The translations under genes were made by a program, and so were the position numbers. Below are positions 59,386 to 64,000 of a stretch of DNA of 64,000 bases, one piece after another. Each line of letters starts with the position of its first letter. Position 1 is the stretch's first letter. The notes below the pieces were generated by a model. The model did not search any database. It had not been told where the DNA came from and was given only the letters and a program-made list of their open reading frames with translations. Source of the stretch: Carposina sasakii (Eukaryota; Arthropoda; Insecta; Lepidoptera; Carposinidae); the NCBI GenBank assembly GCA_014607495.2, contig CP053154.1:14384001-14448000 (forward strand), written 5' to 3'.

Positions 59386-59747
59386 ACACCCTTAACGAAG
59401 GGTACGTACTCTATACATCAAATAAAGTAAGTTTATGTCAAAAAAATGCTGGGAACTATATATTTTTTTTGAATTTTTTTAAAACTACTTGATCGGGCGA
59501 AATTTGTAGTGTCCAGTGTTTAGGCTAGTTATTTAATAGACAGATATTAATTATTTCTCGTGAAAAAATCCTGCTACACGCGTCAATGTGCATTTATGTA
59601 GAAAAACGCAGTCTATTTACTCAACTTTGATACTAATATTTTGGAAACCAGACACTTCCCAAGTATGCTGCCATGGAGAAAAATGATCGTGATGATGAGG
59701 AGATTCCGTAGTTTTCGGGAACATTGACGACCAAAAATCACCCTGTA
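59386..59747 (-). mobile_element. MITE family B, reverse
   Basis: On the minus strand it starts TACAGGGTGATTTTTGGTC and ends in GGGTACGTACCCTTCGTTAAGGGTG (59386-59410). It is inside the TATCGATA-rich block. Confidence 0.8.
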
Positions 59748-60239
59748 TACAGGTCACATCACATAAAATAGTAACATCAAGATTACAACCTCAACCAATA
59801 TTCATACACAATACTATTCAATCACAGCCTACTATCGACTATGCAAACATATCGATAGTATCGATAGACCTATCGATATTATAGAAGATTTTCGAGGTCA
59901 ACTATCGATAGTTCGGCAACACTAACTAATGACAGCAGTGATGACAATCAGCTGTCGAACGAAGTTTTTCTTTCTTTAGAAAAGGCAAGGGTAACTATGT
60001 TCATAGTGCCATTGCCTTTACCTACAATGATTTCTGAATTTATCAGGGAATGATGATGAATGATAACGAGTGTAAAATTAGTGAAAGTCTAACACAATTG
60101 CAACTCGAGCATACGAAGAAATCGTTTTCTGATGAACTTGAAATATAGAAACATACAATGTGTGCTGAAAATTAAATAAATTATTCTCACAAATACCTTG
60201 TAATACAAGTACAACGTAATGTTCGAGAACTTGATCTTG

Positions 60240-60615
60240 ACTGAATTCGGCGGGAAAACTGGGAGGGTGCGGGTGTAATTTTCTTGTGAAAATCTAATTT
60301 TATTTAGCAGATACCTAAGTTAGATTTTGTTTACTTGTGATGTGATGTGTGAATTTAGTGCATGGTTTTATCAGGTAAGCTGAGTTCCTTGAATCGGAAA
60401 ACGATTTCTTCATGGGCTCATGTAAGTAAAGTTGTTTCTGCAATTGTTTTTGATTTTGACTAATTTTACACTCGTTCTTGAGAATTTTCCCGTCGTTTCC
60501 ATTCATCATCATCATTATCATCCATCATAAATTCAGAAATCATTTAAATACAATGAAATAAAGACAATGGCTGTATGGGCTGAGCTCCCCTAGCCTTTCC
60601 TTAGGATAAACAAAA
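60240..60615 (+). mobile_element. SINE-like retroposon family E
   Basis: It begins AATTCGGCGGGAAAACTGG and ends CCTTAGGATAAACAAAAAAA. The internal copy of TTACTTGTGATGTGATGTG shows a small duplication. Confidence 0.75.
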
Positions 60616-60654
60616 AAAGTTATAAATATGTTTTTAAGAAATGAAAAAAATTCT

Positions 60655-60940
60655 CATTACTTGTGATGTGAATCTAGTGCGTGTGCATGGTTTTATACGC
60701 AGGTAAGCTAAGTAAAACTTTAGCCGGAATACGATATCTTCATGGGCCCATGTAAGTTGTTTCTGCAATTATTTTTCATTTTGACTAACTTTACACTTGT
60801 TCTTGAGGATTTTCCCGACGTTTCCATTCATCATCATCATTATCATCCATCATAAACTCATTAATCATTTACTAAAGACAATGGCTGTATGGGCTTAGTT
60901 CCCTTTGCCTTTCTTTCGGGATAAACTAAACAAAAAAAAA
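60655..60940 (+). mobile_element. SINE-like retroposon family E, 5'-truncated
   Basis: It starts at CATTACTTGTGATGTGAATC and ends TTTCGGGATAAACTAAAC followed by A. It lies directly downstream of the previous copy, joined by an ATAAATATGTTTTTAAGAAA module. Confidence 0.75.
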
Positions 60941-60953
60941 ATGAAAAAATTCT

Positions 60954-61250
60954 TCACCGGAGTGGGACTCGAACCCACGACCTCTCGCATTCCGTGGAGA
61001 GCTCTCACCAAATTCAACCGAGTAATAGAGCTACCGGGTCAATTACTCGGATGACGAATTTGACTATCTCTTTTAAACTTTTTATTCTTACATTACGTTT
61101 TTGGCAACGTTATTTTTTCAACCCGGTAGCTATACACTAGCCAAATCCCGGTAAACAAAGCTGAATCCCTCAGCACAATGTTTAATGATGAAACGATCAA
61201 CCATATCCCAGCGGATTATATTATGGAGAAGTTTCTTATAAATTTATCTA
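60954..61250 (-). repeat. tRNA-like repeat unit, first copy of a direct duplication
   Basis: On the minus strand GACCCGGTAGCTC (ending at 61040) leads through GAGAGCTCTCCACGGAATGC to GTGGGTTCGAGTCCCACTCC, with an extra 14 bp in the D-arm region. The stretch to its right (CCCGGTAGCTATACACTAGC, CAACCATATCCCAGCGGATT) is shared with the copy at 61343-61640. The tRNA-like head has a good T-arm but an imperfect anticodon stem. Confidence 0.65.
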
Positions 61251-61260
61251 ATTTCGACAT

Positions 61261-61310
61261 TTTGTTTTTTCTGTAGTTCACGCGGACGGAGTCGCGGGCG
61301 TCCACTAGTT
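61261..61310 (-). repeat. Terminal scrap of the CTAGTGGACGCCC repeat
   Basis: TTCACGCGGACGGAGTCGCG followed by GGCGTCCACTAG is the reverse complement of that family's 5' end. It separates the two copies of the tRNA-like unit. Confidence 0.7.
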
Positions 61311-61342
61311 ATAAATATGTTTTTAAGAAATGAAAAAATTCT

Positions 61343-61640
61343 TCACCTGAGTGGGACCCGAACCCACGACCTCTCGCATTCCGTGCAGAGCTCTCACCAA
61401 CTGAGCTACCGGGTCAATTACTCGGATGACGAATTTGACCATCTCTTTTAAAGTTTTTATTCTTACATAACGTTTTTGACAACGTTATTTTTTCATCCCG
61501 ATAGCTATACACTAGCCAAATCTCGGTAAACAAAGCTGAATTCCTCAGCACAATGTTTAATTATGAAACGATCAACCATATCCCAGCGGATTATACTACG
61601 GAGAAGTATCTTATAAATTTTTCTAAAATTAGATATTATA
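61343..61640 (-). repeat. tRNA-like repeat unit, second copy
   Basis: On the minus strand the tRNA-like part (61415 down to 61343, 73 nt) reads GACCCGGTAGCTCAGTTGGT, GAGAGCTCTGCACGGAATGC and GTGGGTTCGGGTCCCACTCA. Box A (TAGCTCAGTTGG) and box B (GGTTCGGGTCC) are almost ideal, so polymerase III transcription is conceivable. It is very similar to the copy about 380 bp to its left. Confidence 0.65.
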
Positions 61641-61664
61641 TATTATAAATATGTTTTTAAGAAA

Positions 61665-62105
61665 TGAAAACGAAAGTTGACAATTTGACGGGATTCAGCG
61701 AGAAAAGCTGGTGTAATTTGGGTGTAATTTTCTTGTAAAATTCAAAATTTATTTGTAAATGACATGCCTGTGTCTGCAAAGTGATGTTTTCTGGTAGATA
61801 AGTTATATTTTGTTTACTTGTGATGTGAATCTTGTGCGTGTGCATGGTTTTATATGAAGGTAAGTTGAGTAAAATTTGAGTCGGAAAATGATTACTTTAT
61901 GGGCTCATGTAAGTTGTTTAATCTGCAATTATTTTTAATCTTTACTAATTTGATACCCATTCTTGAGGATTCTCCCGAGGTTTCCATTCATCATCATCAT
62001 AAATTGAATAGAGAAATTATTTACTAAAGACAATGGCTGTATGGGCTTAGTTCCCCTTGCCTTTCATTCGGTATAAAGTAAACAAAAAAAAAATGATTGA
62101 CATTT
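61665..62105 (+). mobile_element. SINE-like retroposon family E, nearly complete
   Basis: It starts GGATTCAGCGAGAAAAGCTGG-like sequence at about 61690 and ends TTCGGTATAAAGTAAAC plus A-run at about 62090. The flanks TTGACAATTTGACG and TTGACATTTGACG differ by one base and look like its target duplication. Confidence 0.75.
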
Positions 62106-62670
62106 GACGTTTTGTCTGTAATCTGGACACGTATTTTTAATTTTTAATAAATTTAATTAAACTAGTAGGTACATACATAGTTCTATTGCATAATTTATCT
62201 TGTGAAAATATTTGTGAGCAGATAAATAAAGTAAGTCTCATCATCACCGAACTACACACAATGTCCCTCCACAACACAACCCTCAGTCATACACATCTAC
62301 AATTTTTTTGGTGTAATCGCAAAGGAGAGGAGCAAAATTTAATCATTTTAATTAAATTTTGCCTTTTATGTGAAAAAAAATTAATTTTTAAACCATAAAA
62401 TGCGATCGTTTATAGACGTTAGTGCGTAGGGACAGCCTGCGTAAGGCACCCTTAGATCCGTTTTTTGCTGTTTATTCTGAATATTTGTCCAAAATTAAAA
62501 TGGTCATAGCCATCTATAAGGTATTATGTGGGTTATACTATCCTACTTATAATAACTATAAAGGGTCAGTGAGAATATGGATGGGAGCATGTTTGTTACT
62601 CTTTTACATAAAAACACAATTTACTGAAACTATTTGTATAGAAGTTAAAAAACTTAACACTGTCCACAGT
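62106..62670 (+). promoter_or_regulatory. Upstream and leader region of beta-COP
   Basis: About 560 bp without recognised repeats lie between the last retroposon and the beta-COP start codon, so the promoter should be here. A frame from 62422 is open into the coding exon but its N-terminal part (62422-62670) is unlike beta-COP. It is taken as untranslated. CCACAG just before the ATG could act as an acceptor if the leader is spliced. Confidence 0.4.
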
Positions 62671-62755
62671 ATGTCTGAACAGCCGTGTTACACTTTGATC
62701 AACTTTCCAACTGATTCGGACCCTCCTAATGAAATGCAGCTCAAATTGGACCTTG
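62671..62755 (+). CDS. betaCOP: Coatomer subunit beta (beta-COP), first coding exon
   Basis: The ATG at 62671 opens MSEQP-CYTLINFPTDSDPPNEMQL-KLDL and stops at the donor GTAAGTT, in phase 1. This matches the conserved start of beta-COP across animals (CYTLIN.P.DS.P.NE..LK.DLE). The leftover G would begin the next codon, E, in the family's EKGD continuation. Beta-COP is a core subunit of the COPI coat that mediates Golgi-to-ER and intra-Golgi vesicle transport. Only about 28 of the usual 950 or so residues are here; no second exon was found before 64000, so intron 1 exceeds 1.2 kb. The gene is divergent from TMEM129, with start codons about 4.4 kb apart. Confidence 0.92.
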
Positions 62756-62776
62756 GTAAGTTAAAATGTTTAGATA

Positions 62777-63036
62777 TACATACATACATATAATCACACC
62801 TTTATCCCTTATGGGGTAGGCAGAGCACCAAGGGCCGATAGAACCACATGGTGCCACTTCTGACCAAGTTTGAGGGTATAGTTGAGATGTACAAGTTTGG
62901 TTAGTAGTGACTGGTGGTCAGCCCATTGCCTACAAAACACCAAGACCCTCTTGTCCCTCTACTGACTTCTACAGTATGCCCGGAAAGAGAAGCAGCTGTA
63001 GCATTATACATTTTTTTGACACTCCCAGAGCAGCAG
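62777..63036 (-). repeat. Family A repeat in beta-COP intron 1, reverse
   Basis: It begins with ACATACATACATATAATCAC, the reversed tail, and ends ACACTCCCAGAGCAGCAG. It is essentially full length. Confidence 0.85.
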
Positions 63037-63454
63037 AGATAGACAATGAATCAAATCAAATCATTTTATTGCATACTAAGTGTACATTACAGTTTTAGGT
63101 ACAGAATATGGTTTATGACTGGTGATAAGCATGATGATAATATTAACTGTCCTCTTTAACTATGTGATAGATTGCCTGTGAACATATTGTATTATATTTT
63201 CACTTGTTATTGAATGATACTGACAAAAATTGACACAAACATTTCATAAAGAAATCAATGTGATGATGGATCAGCCCAGGTTTATAATAATAATAAATAA
63301 ATGCTTTATTTGAGTAAATCCTTACATATTAATAGTAGGGGCTTCCCAGTAAGTAATCTAAGATACTTGTGATGGGAATGCCACCCTCTTCCATTTACAT
63401 TACATTGGGATTTAATCTAAGCGATGCTTATAACATTAAACTTACAAAATCAAA

Positions 63455-63580
63455 ATTATAGTGTGTGTGAATGTGTGTGTATCGGTGTGTGTTTACAAAA
63501 TCAAAATTATAGTGTTTGAGTGTGTGTGTGTGTGTGTGGAGAGAGAGAGAGAGAGTGTGAGTGAGTATGTGTGAGGTATA
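63455..63580. repeat. GT/GA microsatellite with duplicated flank
   Basis: The phrase TTACAAAATCAAAATTATAG occurs twice (near 63441 and 63493), each time followed by a (GT)n run. The second run passes into (GA)n near 63540. The duplication probably arose by slippage or unequal exchange. Confidence 0.85.
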
Positions 63581-63599
63581 GCTACACAAATTATAACTT

Positions 63600-64000
63600 T
63601 CACATAGGGAGACTATTGCTAGACAATTCTTGTTAAAAGATCCTCCACTTCATCATATCCAAGCGTACACAGCCACTCAGTCAGGGACAACTAACAGGAT
63701 CTTAAAAGCAAGGGGTATATCTGGAGTAGTTGATTTAGCTTATTATATACGAAGGGGGCTTGTGTAATATATTGATTAATCAACCTCCTTTGAAATTAAT
63801 GAGGGAGGATGCGGTGAAAGGAGTTGCTGGACCATTTTGGCAAAAACTGGCTTAAGATAGAGAAAAGTGGCCATCGAGGAGGCCTTCACCCAAGGGGGAT
63901 TTCATTCTTAGAAAAAATACAGTATTCATTATTATCAATACTAATTGTAAATATGGAATAAAAGGCTTTTGTCTTATTATAGGAAGGGGGCTTTTGTAAA
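63600..64000. other. Intron sequence with a possible LINE tail
   Basis: GAGGAGGCCTTCACCCAAGG followed by GGGATTTC and, 60 bp later, GGAATAAAAGGCTTTTGTCT resembles the end of a LINE (a glycine-rich tail peptide and AATAAA). The clade is not identified. No beta-COP exon 2 (expected to begin by completing E and then KGD) is seen. Confidence 0.35.

Larger units (their letters stand above)
58507..59924. mobile_element. TATCGATA-rich block bounded by TAGTGTTGCCG inverted ends
   Basis: The left border TAGTGTTGCCG (58507-58517) and right border CGGCAACACTA (59914-59924) are perfect 11-bp inverted repeats; the tip TAGTG fits the hAT YARNG rule. Just inside each end ATCGAT/TATCGATA motifs are clustered: about nine in 58520-58800 and four in 59848-59908. 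The block carries a tRNA-like unit (59140-59212) and a reverse family B MITE (59386-59747), so part of its length is secondary. No 8-bp duplication is evident. It begins about 205 bp upstream of TMEM129. It could be a transposon with subterminal repeats, a cluster of DRE/DREF-type promoter sites, or both. Confidence 0.55.

Noticed and set aside
62422..62670. N-terminal extension of beta-COP upstream of 62671
   Set aside because: The frame is open, but the extension is not similar to beta-COP, whose conserved start corresponds to the methionine at 62671.

Overview
This 64 kb window is animal nuclear DNA, almost certainly from a moth or butterfly (Lepidoptera). It is AT-rich and genes are split by GT-AG introns. 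It is saturated with short interspersed elements of lepidopteran type: a tRNA-derived SINE, an RTE-type LINE 3' end, the repeat reading CTAGTGGACGCCCGCGACTT, hAT- and mariner-type elements, and repeats with (ATGT)n tails. I see no bacterial operons, CRISPR array or phage.

Left third (1-34 kb): almost all of this is intron or intergenic DNA. A minus-strand gene appears to start at a CpG-rich promoter near 27.7-28.0 kb. Its first coding exon is tiny (27470-27481, four codons). A phase-compatible internal exon lies 22.6 kb downstream (4817-4887), and the gene runs off the left edge. I could not identify it. The rest is a graveyard of MITEs, hAT elements with 8-bp target duplications, foldbacks and LINE/SINE scraps. 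At 34.6-35.3 kb there is an orphan minus-strand terminal exon candidate.

Centre (37-50.5 kb, plus strand): a 13-exon gene encodes a 910-residue nuclear RNA-binding type protein with two matrin/U1-type C2H2 zinc fingers (CX2CX12HX5H). It also has RE/RD-rich, K/S-rich and proline-rich tracts, and matches the insect zinc finger matrin-type protein CG9776. Its introns hold a 915-bp mariner with perfect ends but an internally deleted transposase, and several MITEs. A short-isoform terminal exon (40899-40923) and a possible internal start (43874) suggest the locus may make more than one product.

Right part (52-64 kb): TMEM129, an ER-membrane RING-type E3 ubiquitin ligase, is encoded on the minus strand in five exons (54976-58300), tail-to-tail with the CG9776-like gene. 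An 18-bp minisatellite abuts its stop codon. Divergently, the first coding exon of the COPI coat subunit beta-COP starts at 62671 on the plus strand and the gene continues past the window. Between these two housekeeping genes lies a 1.4 kb TATCGATA-rich block bounded by short inverted repeats, followed by a reiterated pile of SINE-like and tRNA-like repeats. The two recognised membrane-trafficking and ER genes are neighbours, but the sequence gives no evidence that they share a pathway step.
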